From contig QZIZ01000041.1 of NCBI GenBank assembly GCA_003599195.1, forward strand, positions 1 through 36,889: a stretch of 36,889 nt of DNA. Direction: 5' to 3'. The DNA comes from Deltaproteobacteria bacterium (GTDB lineage Bacteria > Desulfobacterota > Desulfobaccia > Desulfobaccales > 0-14-0-80-60-11). The notes below the pieces were generated by a model. That model was not told the origin of the DNA. It searched no databases and saw nothing but the letters and a program-made list of their open reading frames with translations. Within the stretch, counting starts at the first letter, position 1; the number at the start of each line of letters is the position of its first letter. Shown piece after piece: positions 1-7,237 of the stretch. The position numbers were made by a program, and so were the translations under genes.

Positions 1-531
1 AAGGGCAACCTGGGATAGCAACCAGGGGAAAAAGAACAGCAAATTCCCGGCAGCCAGCCGATTGGGGCGGTGAGAGGGTCCTGGGCCACCTGGAGCGGTA
101 AATCAAACCAGGTGAGACGCAGGTAGGCGGCGCCACCGAAAGCGACCGGCAACCGAGCAGCTTGATGATGAATCCAAAGGCTCGCGTGTTTTTGAGTTTC
201 ACGAGAAGAACTCTGGTGTTCAGGCACCTTAACTCCTGAGTCGTAAAACCGAACCGGAAATGAGGCGAACATCGAGGGCGCCGGGTAGTGAGTATCTGAG
301 GCGCAAGCTATCCAGCGGGTGGTGCGAGCGACGGGGCCGCTGGCAGGAAGGCGAAAGCGAGAGGCGTGAGCGATTGTTAGCAGCCGGGTAGGGAAGCGAT
401 GGAATCGATGACCCTGGATGGCTTGTGGGTGGGCCGATAACGAACCCTGGGCGGGTTGCCCTCAAGAACCCGGATCGAGGCGTTGAAGGTGGGGGCGGGA
501 GCTTGGAGGTTCCTGTCTCCCGTTGAGCGCC
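1..531 (+). ncRNA. Candidate large structured RNA (unassigned; left end may lie outside the window)
   Basis: No convincing ORF is found on either strand here. The stretch holds many local helices: CCTGG 9-13 with CCAGG 22-26; CACCTGG 87-93 with CCAGGTG 108-114; CGAGC 154-158 with GCTCG 180-184; GGTG 215-218 with CACC 225-228; CCAGCGG 312-318 with CCGCTGG 337-343; AACCC 443-447 with GGGTT 453-457; CGGGAG 496-501 with CTCCCG 517-522, enclosed by GGCG 479-482 with CGCC 528-531. GNRA-type loops closed by GC pairs occur near 301-308 (GCAA), 351-358 (GAAA) and 364-371 (GTGA). This density is typical of large bacterial RNAs carried by mobile elements (GOLLD, ROOL, HEARO/omega-RNA, group II intron fragments). 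I could not match it to a named family and saw no domain V hairpin of a group II intron. Strand is inferred from the downstream genes. Confidence 0.5.
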
Positions 532-561
532 TTGCTCAATATTTTCATGGAGGCAACGACG

Positions 562-739
562 ATGGAAAAAGTCAAAAGCACTACCGGGCAGGTGCATATC
601 ATCGACCCCCACCGGAAGGCGGCCAAAGACGACCGGCCCCTCAACTTTATGTATGTCCAAGGTGACCGAGAAGTGGACTGCTACCGGGGAGAGCCTAACC
701 TGTCCCCATTGCCGCCGGATTGCCGGCTGGCTTTCCTAG
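562..739 (+). pseudogene. Small zinc-finger-like protein, apparently frameshifted by a 4-bp duplication
   Basis: From ATG 562 the frame reads well up to residue 30 (ending PLNFM). The tandem ATGT at 649-652 and 653-656 then shifts it. Removing one ATGT copy joins the start to a second frame that reads KVTEKWTATGESLTCPHCRR and ends at TAG 737-739, giving a 57-residue protein with a CPHC knuckle. The second frame has the G/C-rich third codon positions of the neighbours. The unshifted frame runs on to 1023 as Arg/Gly-rich shadow sequence beneath the next gene. It may be a true mutation, a sequencing error or a programmed shift. Without a shift, a 28-codon ORF from ATG 653 is possible but has no ribosome site. 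Confidence 0.5.
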
Positions 740-748
740 GAGAAGGAG

Positions 749-973
749 ATGATCACGCAAGAAGAAAATCGGGAACATCTGGAAATGATCCGAAAGGCGC
801 TGGATTTGATCGAGGACCGGGCATTCTCCATCATGCAGAACTTGGATGCCAATGGCGAGACCGTACCCATGGAATTCGTGGGCCAGTTCAGAAGGGCTCA
901 CGAGGAACTGGTCGAGATGGTGAGCCACCTGGCAGACCTGGCCGGTTTGGAGCAGGAAGAAGGAGACGAATAA
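749..973 (+). CDS. Small acidic helical protein, unknown function
   Basis: A 74-residue protein starting MITQEENREHLEMIRK. It is rich in Glu and Leu, predicted almost wholly helical, with no cysteine, membrane segment or recognisable motif. The start is fixed by an AGGAGAAGGAG ribosome site directly upstream. It sits nine bases after the broken zinc-finger-like gene and 68 bases before the next gene, in the same direction as the whole block, so it is probably part of the same transcript. I do not recognise the family. Confidence 0.7.
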   Translation: MITQEENREHLEMIRKALDLIEDRAFSIMQNLDANGETVPMEFVGQFRRAHEELVEMVSHLADLAGLEQEEGDE

Positions 974-1041
974 ACAAACGGGCCATCCGGGGCGGCATCC
1001 TCGAATGGCCCGAAACAACTTAAACCCGGAGGTTTAGAACG

Positions 1042-1347
1042 ATGGCCCTTTGTAGCACGGCTGCAGCAGAGAAGCAAGATCATTTCAAAATCCCGGAACT
1101 GCGGGTGGTGGAAAAACCTCTCTACTTGGTGGGCACCCAGGTGCAGGGTCTCAATCTCCCAGGAAGCTGGGAAGCCTTCAAGGATGACCTGAGTGTCCTT
1201 TATCAAGTGGATTCGCGGTGGTGCGGCGGACGCTTCCTCCTCTGGACCCATGAAACTTACGGCGACTTTGGCAAGCGCCTTTCGAGGCGCCAGGGGCATT
1301 GGATCACTGAAACCGGGGTTTTCATCTACTCCGGCCCGAAGGAGTAA
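1042..1347 (+). CDS. Hypothetical protein, 101 residues
   Basis: A GGAGG ribosome site at 1028-1032 lies 9 nt before the ATG. The protein has an N-terminal tail (MALCSTAAAEKQDHF) and then a compact mixed region with several aromatic residues (LYQVDSRWCGGRFLLWTHE, then ending TGVFIYSGPKE), which suggests a small beta-rich fold. No catalytic motif or membrane segment is visible. The stop codon lies 4 nt before the next start, whose ribosome site is inside this gene's last codons, so the two are likely translated together. Family not recognised. Confidence 0.7.
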   Translation: MALCSTAAAEKQDHFKIPELRVVEKPLYLVGTQVQGLNLPGSWEAFKDDLSVLYQVDSRWCGGRFLLWTHETYGDFGKRLSRRQGHWITETGVFIYSGPKE

Positions 1348-1351
1348 GGCC

Positions 1352-1759
1352 ATGACGAAAGAAATTACCTGGAAAGGCGAGAAAAGTCGGCTGCTGCAGG
1401 TTTGTCGGCCATGCCCATGCGGCTGCGACGTCCGGGATGGCCGCCCCGGAGTCGGCTACCTCACCGGCTCCGATGATGGAGGCAACGGCTTCACCGTTTG
1501 GATCGAATCCGAGGAAGTCTACCAGAGGCTGGAAAGCTGTGCCTCTGGGCACAGACAGGCTTGGCCGCCCAAAGTGCAGGCCATCCTTATCCGGATTGTC
1601 GGACTACTGGACAAAGGGCTTTGCGGCCTTGCCGGTGAGCCGAGGCCTGACGGCAAAGAGATGGGTGATGATGAGGCCCTGAATTTCATCGCCCAGGCCA
1701 GGGCGCTTTTGGTGCTCCTGGCTCAAGTTTCTGAACAACACATGGAGGCAAGGAGATGA
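1352..1759 (+). CDS. Cysteine-containing hypothetical protein upstream of AAA+ ATPase
   Basis: A 135-residue protein. An open frame extends upstream to 1193, but ATG 1352 is preferred: AGGAG lies just upstream, it follows the previous stop by 4 nt, and the upstream extension would overlap the previous gene by 155 bases. Near residues 17-23 is a CRPCPCGC cluster that could bind a metal, followed by a Gly/Asp-rich turn and VWIESEEVY. The C-terminal half is helical (LNFIAQARALLVLLAQV). It overlaps the AAA+ ATPase gene by 4 nt (ATGA), so translation is coupled and a shared role is likely. The biochemical function is unknown. Confidence 0.65.
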   Translation: MTKEITWKGEKSRLLQVCRPCPCGCDVRDGRPGVGYLTGSDDGGNGFTVWIESEEVYQRLESCASGHRQAWPPKVQAILIRIVGLLDKGLCGLAGEPRPDGKEMGDDEALNFIAQARALLVLLAQVSEQHMEARR

Positions 1760-3195
1760 TTACCGACTATTTGAAAGCCGGTTACCCGGCCCTGCTGATT
1801 AGGACGCACGAGCCGGAGCGATTCATCGGCGCGGCTTGCCAGCAGGCCAACGGCCGGACTACTTTGCAGTGGGACGTGGTCAGGGGATTCCGAGAATTGG
1901 GGAACGGGGCAGAATGGCAGGAATGCGACCCCTTCGATCTCCCCAACATGGCGGCGAAAGGGGCGGAAAAATCCGTGTGGTTCCTCCGCAATTTTCATTT
2001 CTGGCTTAATGAGCCGCCGGTCATTCAGGCGATTCAGAACAACCTGCCCATTTATAAGACGAAAGGGATCACCCTGGTCATTGTCTCCGCTGAAGCAAAG
2101 CTTCCCCTGGAGTTGGACCGGGAGGTGGTGGTGCTGGATTTTCCCCTGCCCAGCCGGGAAGAATTAAAGACCATCCTGCGCGGCCTGGTGGAGAGCACCG
2201 GGATCGAGCCGGAAGACGAAGAAGCGGTCCTGGACGCGGCCCAGGGGCTTACCTGGGAAGAGTCGGAAAACGCCCTGGCCCTGGCCCTTGTGCGGCAAAA
2301 GCGGTTCGACCCCCACACCATCTGCACCCTGAAGGCCCAGATGGTAGAGAAGTCGGCGGCTTTGCAGTTCTCGCAATTCACCGAGACCTTTGACACCCTG
2401 GGGGGCCTGGAGAATCTGAAGGAGTGGACCTTGAACCGGTTTAATAACCGGAGGTCCGGCTTACCTTTCCGGGGCATCCTGCTCCTGGGTGTGCCCGGGA
2501 CCGGCAAATCCCACTTCGCCAAGGCCCTGGGGAATGAGGTGGGCTGGCCGGTCCTCTCCCTGGACATGGGCCGGGTGTTCGGGTCGCTGGTGGGGGAAAG
2601 CGAGGCCAAGATGCGGGAAGCGCTCAAAGTGGTCGATGCCATGGCGCCCTGCATCCTGTTCATCGATGAGATCGAGAAGGGCCTGGCCGGGGTGGGCGGT
2701 TCCTCCACTGACGGCGGCACTACCCAGCGGGTGGGCGGTACCTTCCTTAGCTGGCTCAATGACCATCAAAGCCAGGTATTCGTGATCGCCACTTCCAACG
2801 ACTACAGCAAGCTGCCCCCGGAGTACACCCGGATGGGGCGCTGGGATTGTCTGTTTTTTGTCGACAATCCGGGATACAGAGAACAACTGGACATCCTGGA
2901 TATTTACCTCAAGCAGTTCCTTGGTAAAACCCTGGGAACCCTGATGGCCGAAAGTGACGGCCGGGTCAAAATACCAGACCTGGAAGGATACAGCGGCGCG
3001 GAAATCCGCCAGGTGGCCATCGAGGCGGCTTACAACGGCGGTGATTTGGAGGCCGCGGCCCGGTTCGTGATTCCTATAAGTAAATCCCAAAAACAACAGA
3101 TGGACGCTCTCCGGGAATGGGCGAGATTTCGGACCATCCCGGCCAGCCGGGCGGTCCAGGAAGAAGCCCGAGGGCCCAGGAGGGTAACGCTGTGA
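1756..3195 (+). CDS. AAA+ ATPase, Ycf46-like
   Basis: A 479-residue AAA+ ATPase. Residues 1 to about 200 form an N-terminal domain of the Ycf46 type (YPALLIRTHEPERF near the start, then VVVLDFPLPSREEL around 125-140). The ATPase module follows: Walker A GVPGTGKS near 245-252, Walker B ILFIDEIEK near 299-307, sensor-1 ATSND, arginine-finger region EYTRMGRWD near 354-362, and the helical lid with a GYSGAEIRQ sensor-2-like segment. Proteins of this class act as hexameric remodelling ATPases; the substrate of Ycf46-like members is not established. The gene overlaps its upstream neighbour by 4 nt and the downstream start by 1 nt, and is two genes before the DUF1257/DUF2997 pair. Confidence 0.88.
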   Translation: MITDYLKAGYPALLIRTHEPERFIGAACQQANGRTTLQWDVVRGFRELGNGAEWQECDPFDLPNMAAKGAEKSVWFLRNFHFWLNEPPVIQAIQNNLPIYKTKGITLVIVSAEAKLPLELDREVVVLDFPLPSREELKTILRGLVESTGIEPEDEEAVLDAAQGLTWEESENALALALVRQKRFDPHTICTLKAQMVEKSAALQFSQFTETFDTLGGLENLKEWTLNRFNNRRSGLPFRGILLLGVPGTGKSHFAKALGNEVGWPVLSLDMGRVFGSLVGESEAKMREALKVVDAMAPCILFIDEIEKGLAGVGGSSTDGGTTQRVGGTFLSWLNDHQSQVFVIATSNDYSKLPPEYTRMGRWDCLFFVDNPGYREQLDILDIYLKQFLGKTLGTLMAESDGRVKIPDLEGYSGAEIRQVAIEAAYNGGDLEAAARFVIPISKSQKQQMDALREWARFRTIPASRAVQEEARGPRRVTL

Positions 3196-3407
3196 TGATG
3201 GTGGAGATCAACAATGAGACCAGAGAGATCGTGGAGGTCCCCATCCCCATAAGGCTTCCCAAGTGGCTCTGGACCATCCTTTATGGCAGGGCCAAAGCTC
3301 TCCATGGCGGCGACCTGGAGGCCTGCATCCGGCAGCTTTTGGACGTGGGGATCGGGGTGGAGATCAAACCCCTGGCCGGAATCCAGGTCATGAATCCGGA
3401 AGGATAG
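3195..3407 (+). CDS. Small hypothetical protein in AAA+/DUF1257 cluster
   Basis: A 70-residue protein starting MMVEINNETREIVEV. The ATG at 3195 overlaps the ATPase stop by one base and has AGGAGG about 11 nt upstream inside the ATPase gene; GTG 3192 is an alternative. The middle is helical (LPKWLWTILYGRAKALHGGD) and the end strand-like. No motif is recognisable. Its place between the Ycf46-like ATPase and the DUF1257 gene, with 9 nt to the next start, suggests it belongs to the same functional set. Confidence 0.65.
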   Translation: MMVEINNETREIVEVPIPIRLPKWLWTILYGRAKALHGGDLEACIRQLLDVGIGVEIKPLAGIQVMNPEG

Positions 3408-3416
3408 GAGGCGGAG

Positions 3417-3824
3417 ATGTCACACTACTCAGAGGTTCAGATCGAATTGACCGATGAGGGCTGTCTGTTAGCGGCCCTGGGCCGTTTAGGATTCAAGGGA
3501 AAAGTGGAGGTCCACCGGGAAGCGCAACCGCTTTATGGCTACCAGGGAGACGTGCGGGCGCAAAAAGCCCACGTCATAGTGAGACGGCAGCACGTGGGCC
3601 CCGCGGCCAACGACCTGGGGTTCGAACGGCAGGCGGACGGGAAATATCGGGTCTGGGTATCGAATTACGATACCAGATACAACAAATATGATGACGCCTG
3701 GCTGGGAAAGCTCAAGCAGGCTTACGGCGTGGAAAAGGCCCGGGCCGAGGCCAAGAAGAAGGGCTACCGGGTCAGTGAACAGAAACTGGATGACGGCCGC
3801 ATCCAATTGGTCCTCAGGAGGTAG
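3417..3824 (+). CDS. DUF1257 (Ycf35-like) protein
   Basis: A 135-residue protein that begins MSHYSEVQIELTD, the typical opening of the DUF1257/Ycf35 family known from cyanobacteria, plastids and some bacteria and phages. The middle has repeated YDTRYNKYD-type aromatic/Asp residues, and the C-terminus (EKKKGY-like, then LDDGRIQLVL) is also typical. Family function is unknown. An AGGAGG ribosome site precedes the ATG. It is followed 2 nt later by a DUF2997 gene; the same pairing is commonly seen in cyanobacterial genomes, which supports both calls. Confidence 0.85.
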   Translation: MSHYSEVQIELTDEGCLLAALGRLGFKGKVEVHREAQPLYGYQGDVRAQKAHVIVRRQHVGPAANDLGFERQADGKYRVWVSNYDTRYNKYDDAWLGKLKQAYGVEKARAEAKKKGYRVSEQKLDDGRIQLVLRR

Positions 3825-3826
3825 GT

Positions 3827-4021
3827 ATGAGTGCAGAAATCGTGCTGGAATTTTGGGAAGACGGCCAGGTCAACCTGGAAGGCAAGGGTTTCAAAGGCCA
3901 AGCGTGCTTTAAAGAGATGCAATTCCTGAAGGATGCCTTGGGAGTGGAAACCTCATTCACTAAAAAGCCAGAGTTCTATCAAACGGAGGTTAAGCGAGAT
4001 GGCAAGGTCAAAGCAAGGTAA
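3827..4021 (+). CDS. DUF2997-like protein
   Basis: A 64-residue protein with the DUF2997 pattern: an N-terminal strand (EIVLEFWEDGQVNLEGKGF), a conserved Cys in GQACFKEM, a helix with LKDALG, then a short tail. Family function is unknown, but it travels with DUF1257. An AGGAGGTAGGT ribosome site overlaps the DUF1257 stop. Its last 23 bases overlap the start of the next gene in another frame. Confidence 0.75.
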   Translation: MSAEIVLEFWEDGQVNLEGKGFKGQACFKEMQFLKDALGVETSFTKKPEFYQTEVKRDGKVKAR

Positions 4022-4175
4022 AGGGCCGGTTCAGGAAGAGCACACCCTGCTGTTCACGGCAGACGGCAAGGTTGCCTCCTGGTGGTGGACGCCGGAGATT
4101 AAAAAGATGCTCCTGGTCCTGGGGTCCCCTATCCCGGAGATGGAAAATCTCATAAACAACCCCTACTGCGGGTAA
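3999..4175 (+). CDS. Small hypothetical protein overlapping the DUF2997 gene
   Basis: A 58-residue protein whose ATG at 3999 has GGAGG 9 nt upstream; both sit inside the end of the DUF2997 gene. The upstream open frame to 3933 is shadow sequence. Features are a basic start (MARSKQGKGPVQEEH), a strand-turn-strand (TLLFTADGKVASWWW) and a helix. No known motif. The overlap implies coupled translation. Confidence 0.6.
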   Translation: MARSKQGKGPVQEEHTLLFTADGKVASWWWTPEIKKMLLVLGSPIPEMENLINNPYCG

Positions 4176-4187
4176 GGAGGTAAGGCA

Positions 4188-4403
4188 ATGTCAAGAGTGG
4201 TTATTACCATGGAAGGAGGGTTAATCCAGCATGTCATGGCGGACACGGAAGACGTTCAGGTCTTTGTGCTGGATTTTGATACCGAAGGCGGAGACGACGA
4301 GCGCATCAGGGAATTTGAGGGAACCCCGGTTTATGTCTTTAAGGGGGTGGACGACGTGGACCCGGGGCGGGTCGATGAAATCGAAACAGCCCTCTTTAAG
4401 TAA
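4188..4403 (+). CDS. Small acidic hypothetical protein
   Basis: A 71-residue acidic protein (MSRVVITMEGGLIQHVMADT at the start, then a run of Asp/Glu). It has an alternating strand pattern at the N-terminus and ends DEIETALFK. A strong TAAGGAGGT ribosome site lies 8 nt before the ATG. It is the last gene before a likely terminator. Acidic small proteins of phage early regions sometimes act as DNA mimics or inhibitors, but nothing here shows that. Family not recognised. Confidence 0.65.
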   Translation: MSRVVITMEGGLIQHVMADTEDVQVFVLDFDTEGGDDERIREFEGTPVYVFKGVDDVDPGRVDEIETALFK

Positions 4404-4476
4404 AGCCCTCACTCTTTCACCCAGCCCAGGGCGTGGTTCCCTGGTTTGGTGATGAGGGAGCGATGGTCCCCCAATA

Positions 4477-4506
4477 AGGCCGGCACTGACCGGCCTCAAT
4501 TTTTTT
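4477..4506 (+). terminator. Rho-independent terminator
   Basis: AGGCCGG 4477-4483 pairs perfectly with CCGGCCT 4490-4496 around a CACTGA loop. A T-tract (4500-4506) follows after CAA. It lies between the acidic small protein and the DUF3150-like gene and would end or attenuate the AAA+/DUF1257 transcript. Confidence 0.75.
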
Positions 4507-4521
4507 CAGAGGAGGAAAGTA

Positions 4522-5430
4522 ATGAAGAGCAACGGCAATGGGTTTGAAGAGATGGTGGCCATCCAGTTGGCCGTGCGCTCCTGGCCGGGGCAGGCCAAGC
4601 TGAGCGCCGAGGACCTGGGGTTGAAGGAAGATGAGGTACCGGAAATCTTCCGTCTGGGCAACAAGCGCCTTTACCCAGAGGAATGGCGGCAGATGTTCGG
4701 GGCCCTGGCCAACAAGGCCAGGAGTTACCTGAACGACCATTCGTACCCCTTTGTGGTGGAATACGTTCGCGCCATCCCCAAGCGCAACCTGGCCCGGATG
4801 GTGGAGCGCCTGGAGGAATTGAAGGCCGACTACCTGGCCCGAGCCGAGGAGTTTGTGGCCCATTACGAGGCGATCCAAGAGCAATGGCGGGAGAAATACC
4901 CGGACATCTGGCCGCGGCTGGCCCCCCACTACCCCACCAAGAGCCAGCTTCGCCGCAGGTTCGATTTTTTTTGGAGCATCTTCGACATCAAGGGTGCCGA
5001 GATCAAGGAAGGGAGCGCCCCGGAGATTATCGAAGCCTACCAGCGGGCCAAGGAAGAACTCCAGGCGAGATACGAAGAGATGGTGGAAGAGGCGGTTGTT
5101 TACCTGCGCAAGAAGGTCCTGGAAGTGGTGACCAATCTGTCGGCTCGCCTGAAGGACGGACGCATCGTCAGAAACGACACCCTGGAAAGCGTGCGCCGGA
5201 TGGAGGATTGGTTCCGGGACCTGAACATCTTCGGCGACCACCAGGTAGAAGAAGCCCTGGGCAAACTGCGGGCTTCCCTCAACGGCACCGATTACGAGGC
5301 GCTCAAAGACAACGAGGCTTTGAAACAACAGTTGGCGGGCCTGGCCGACCAAGTGGCCGCGGCCGCTGGGAAGCTGGATGATGTAAGCACCATCTCCGGC
5401 AATTACAAGCGGCTAATCGATCTGAGCTAA
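4522..5430 (+). CDS. DUF3150-like protein, 302 residues
   Basis: A mostly helical 302-residue protein with coiled-coil-like segments (LEELKADYLARAEEFVAHYE near 95-115, and KEELQARYEEMVEE near 178-192), a central LRRRFDFFWSIFDIKGAE stretch and a C-terminal WFRDLNIFGDHQ segment. This layout resembles DUF3150 proteins of phages and plasmids, often encoded near AAA+ ATPases; I am moderately sure. A GAGGAGG ribosome site precedes the ATG, and the gene follows a terminator, so it may begin its own transcript. A 311-codon antisense ORF over it is a shadow caused by high GC. Confidence 0.6.
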   Translation: MKSNGNGFEEMVAIQLAVRSWPGQAKLSAEDLGLKEDEVPEIFRLGNKRLYPEEWRQMFGALANKARSYLNDHSYPFVVEYVRAIPKRNLARMVERLEELKADYLARAEEFVAHYEAIQEQWREKYPDIWPRLAPHYPTKSQLRRRFDFFWSIFDIKGAEIKEGSAPEIIEAYQRAKEELQARYEEMVEEAVVYLRKKVLEVVTNLSARLKDGRIVRNDTLESVRRMEDWFRDLNIFGDHQVEEALGKLRASLNGTDYEALKDNEALKQQLAGLADQVAAAAGKLDDVSTISGNYKRLIDLS

Positions 5431-5441
5431 GTAGGTGCTTG

Positions 5442-5660
5442 ATGGAAATCATGCAGATTCGAGGAAAGCGGGTGGCCCTCACTACCCTATATGCGGAAAA
5501 AGACCCAATCCAGATCGGCTGCGGTGTTTATACAGAAGTCCACGGCAGGGAGGAATGGACCGGCGAGAGTATCCGCGGCGAAATCCCCACCGAGGAGTTG
5601 ATCAAGTGGGGGTTAAGGAAGGGCTATTTGAAATTCGAGAAACCCGAAATTCGATGGTAA
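5442..5660 (+). CDS. Small hypothetical protein, 72 residues
   Basis: Begins MEIMQIRGKRVALTTLYAEK. ATG 5442 is chosen over TTG 5439 and has AGGTG 4 to 8 nt upstream. The pattern of short strands with conserved-looking Gly residues (IGCGVYTEVHGREEW) and a final basic helix suggests a small folded protein. No family recognised. It lies 11 nt after the DUF3150-like stop. Confidence 0.6.
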   Translation: MEIMQIRGKRVALTTLYAEKDPIQIGCGVYTEVHGREEWTGESIRGEIPTEELIKWGLRKGYLKFEKPEIRW

Positions 5661-5661
5661 T

Positions 5662-5693
5662 CCGGGGTGTCCCCGGTGTCCCAAATCTTTTTT
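5662..5693 (+). terminator. Stem-loop with distant T-run, weak terminator or processing hairpin
   Basis: CCGGGG 5662-5667 and CCCCGG 5671-5676 form a perfect hairpin with a TGT loop. A run of six T residues (5688-5693) follows 11 nt later and abuts the AGGAGG site of the next gene. The gap between stem and T-run is longer than in a classic terminator. Confidence 0.4.
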
Positions 5694-5707
5694 AGGAGGT
5701 AAGACAA

Positions 5708-6289
5708 ATGAGTGCGCCAACGTCTTCGGCGACCATCATGTTTCCGGCGAAATGTTTTGATCAGGAGATCAGGCGACTGCTGGAAAAGGAATATGACATC
5801 GAATTTAAGCCCCAAATCTTCGGGCCTAGCCGGGAGATTGAAATGCATCGCGTTTACGATGCCATGGAATTTGCCGTTCAAGACGGGCTGATCGTTTTTC
5901 ACAACGGTGAGGCCCGCTATGGGGAATTCTACGAACTGGAAGAACTGCTGGTGAATAAGGGGATTCCATTTGACCGGGAAAGCACCATGGATTATGACCG
6001 CCCCCCGGAGACACGGGTTTTCCGCCCCACGAATCCCCCGTTTGATGCCCATATCCCGGACGATCAAAGTTCCGGAGCATTGAAGCGCCTTCTCCAGGCG
6101 GCCAAGGCCGTAATGCCTCATTTCAACAGACCGAGAGAAGGAGGCGGCCCGAGACAACGACAGGAACAGGGAATAGCTCCACGGCTATACGATACAGAAG
6201 CCTTGGAGCTTGAGGCGGCGATTAAAGAGGCTGAATCCCTCATGCCCTCTTACGCGCCTTTGACAGAGTGGAAGGAGGCCATGTCATGA
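5708..6289 (+). CDS. Hypothetical protein, 193 residues
   Basis: An AGGAGGTAAG ribosome site fixes the start. The N-terminal 100 residues look folded (FDQEIRRLLEKEYDIEF, then MEFAVQDGLIVFHNGEARYG, then a helix); residues about 100-150 are Pro/Arg/Gly-rich and likely flexible; the end is helical. No cysteine pair, membrane segment or catalytic motif is evident. It overlaps the next gene by 4 nt (ATGA). Family not recognised. Confidence 0.65.
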   Translation: MSAPTSSATIMFPAKCFDQEIRRLLEKEYDIEFKPQIFGPSREIEMHRVYDAMEFAVQDGLIVFHNGEARYGEFYELEELLVNKGIPFDRESTMDYDRPPETRVFRPTNPPFDAHIPDDQSSGALKRLLQAAKAVMPHFNRPREGGGPRQRQEQGIAPRLYDTEALELEAAIKEAESLMPSYAPLTEWKEAMS

Positions 6290-6573
6290 CCGATCCTACC
6301 ACCTGCGACAGCGGCGAATGCCGGATATGCGGCGATGAACACGAACTGGATGGACTTCAGGACGGCCTGTGCTACGTCTGCCGGGAATTCCCTGAAGGCT
6401 CATATGAGTGGCATCTTGCCATCTGCTTCAAGGGCGGAGACCCCTCCAGCGATGAACGAGACGCCTTCCGATCTGGCTGGCTCCGGGGTATCAGCGAGGC
6501 AGAAGAAAAGTTCAAAGAAATGACCGGGATTGAGATCGACCTGGGTTTGGACCCAAAGGAGGCCGGGTCATGA
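6286..6573 (+). CDS. Small zinc-ribbon-like protein
   Basis: A 95-residue protein with CRICG near residue 12 and CYVC near residue 33, a four-cysteine pattern that would form a zinc ribbon; an extra Cys lies just before (CDSGEC). An acidic helix follows (ISEAEEKFKEMTG). ATG 6286 is preferred over GTG 6268 because GGAGG lies 7 nt upstream and it forms an ATGA overlap with the previous stop. It also overlaps the next gene by 4 nt. Possibly a DNA- or protein-binding regulator; the exact role is unknown. Confidence 0.65.
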   Translation: MTDPTTCDSGECRICGDEHELDGLQDGLCYVCREFPEGSYEWHLAICFKGGDPSSDERDAFRSGWLRGISEAEEKFKEMTGIEIDLGLDPKEAGS

Positions 6574-6926
6574 TTGAATGCCGAGGCCGCAACGGCTGGT
6601 TTAAGTTACATGAGGCAACCACCTTTGTTTCCGGCAATGCCCATGCCTCAATATCGTTGCAATCAAAAAAGCCTTACAGTGATATGCCCCCCATCTATTT
6701 CGCCGGTCCCAAGGCAGAGATCGAGGCCTTGCTGCTGGACTTGCTGGAAAGAGTGAGGGCTATTGGCGGTCCATCACTTTATTGTGACGACTGCGCCCAG
6801 GAGAAGGATTGGCCCCACCCGCTGAACCATCGGGTTTGGGGTGTCTGCCCCATATGCAACGAAGGGGAGCGATTTATTAATCAGAATCTTGGCGATCTAG
6901 AAAAGGAAGGGGGATGGCATGAATGA
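6570..6926 (+). CDS. Hypothetical protein with C-terminal zinc-ribbon motif
   Basis: A 118-residue protein. The N-terminal half is strand-rich (WFKLHEATTFVSGNAH, then IYFAGPKAEIEALLLDLLER). The C-terminal half has LYCDDCAQ and then GVCPICNEG about 25 residues later, a plausible four-cysteine zinc site. The start is in an ATGA overlap with the upstream gene and the end overlaps the next gene by 8 nt, so a cotranslated series is likely. Family not recognised. Confidence 0.65.
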   Translation: MIECRGRNGWFKLHEATTFVSGNAHASISLQSKKPYSDMPPIYFAGPKAEIEALLLDLLERVRAIGGPSLYCDDCAQEKDWPHPLNHRVWGVCPICNEGERFINQNLGDLEKEGGWHE

Positions 6927-7233
6927 GCACGGCTTGAATATACGCTTTTTAGCCCAGGGGATGATTAAGCTCACCCCGGAAGAGTTGCCGAAGGGGTTCT
7001 TCACCTGGTCCCGGGAAAACCAGATCGGCTGGGTCAAAGAGTATTGGGACCGCCTCTCAAGGCAAGACCTGCTGGAAGGCGTGGCCTATCTCACCATCGA
7101 TGAAGATTCGGTCCCGGATTGCATGGAGATGGACAACGAGAATTTCGACATATTGGCGCAGACCCCGGCCTGGTCTGCCTTTGACCGGCCTGGGTCAAGC
7201 GTCTTGGAGCCGGTAGAACCGGAGGAGGAGTGA
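6919..7233 (+). CDS. Hypothetical protein, 104 residues
   Basis: Starts MNEHGLNIRFLAQGMIKL within the end of the previous gene. A helix with WVKEYWDRLSRQDLLEGVAY follows, then an acidic C-terminus (EPVEPEEE). A GAAGGGGG-type ribosome site lies upstream. No motif for an enzyme or membrane protein. The acidic, short form is shared by several genes of this block. Confidence 0.6.
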   Translation: MNEHGLNIRFLAQGMIKLTPEELPKGFFTWSRENQIGWVKEYWDRLSRQDLLEGVAYLTIDEDSVPDCMEMDNENFDILAQTPAWSAFDRPGSSVLEPVEPEEE

Positions 7234-7237
7234 ACCC

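Noticed and set aside
1..531. Group II intron interpretation
   Set aside because: No domain V hairpin and no reverse transcriptase ORF are visible, although the left side could be outside the window.
523..1023. 166-codon plus-strand ORF from TTG 523
   Set aside because: Only the first part from 562 looks coding; after the ATGT duplication it becomes Arg/Gly-rich shadow over the 749-973 gene.
2052..3096. Two long minus-strand ORFs
   Set aside because: Antisense to the AAA+ ATPase with its intact motifs.
3610..3640. GGTTCGAAC tRNA T-loop-like string
   Set aside because: It lies inside the DUF1257 gene and no cloverleaf can be built around it.
4417..5352. 311-codon minus-strand ORF
   Set aside because: Antisense to the DUF3150-like gene, low-complexity content typical of GC-rich shadows, no ribosome site.
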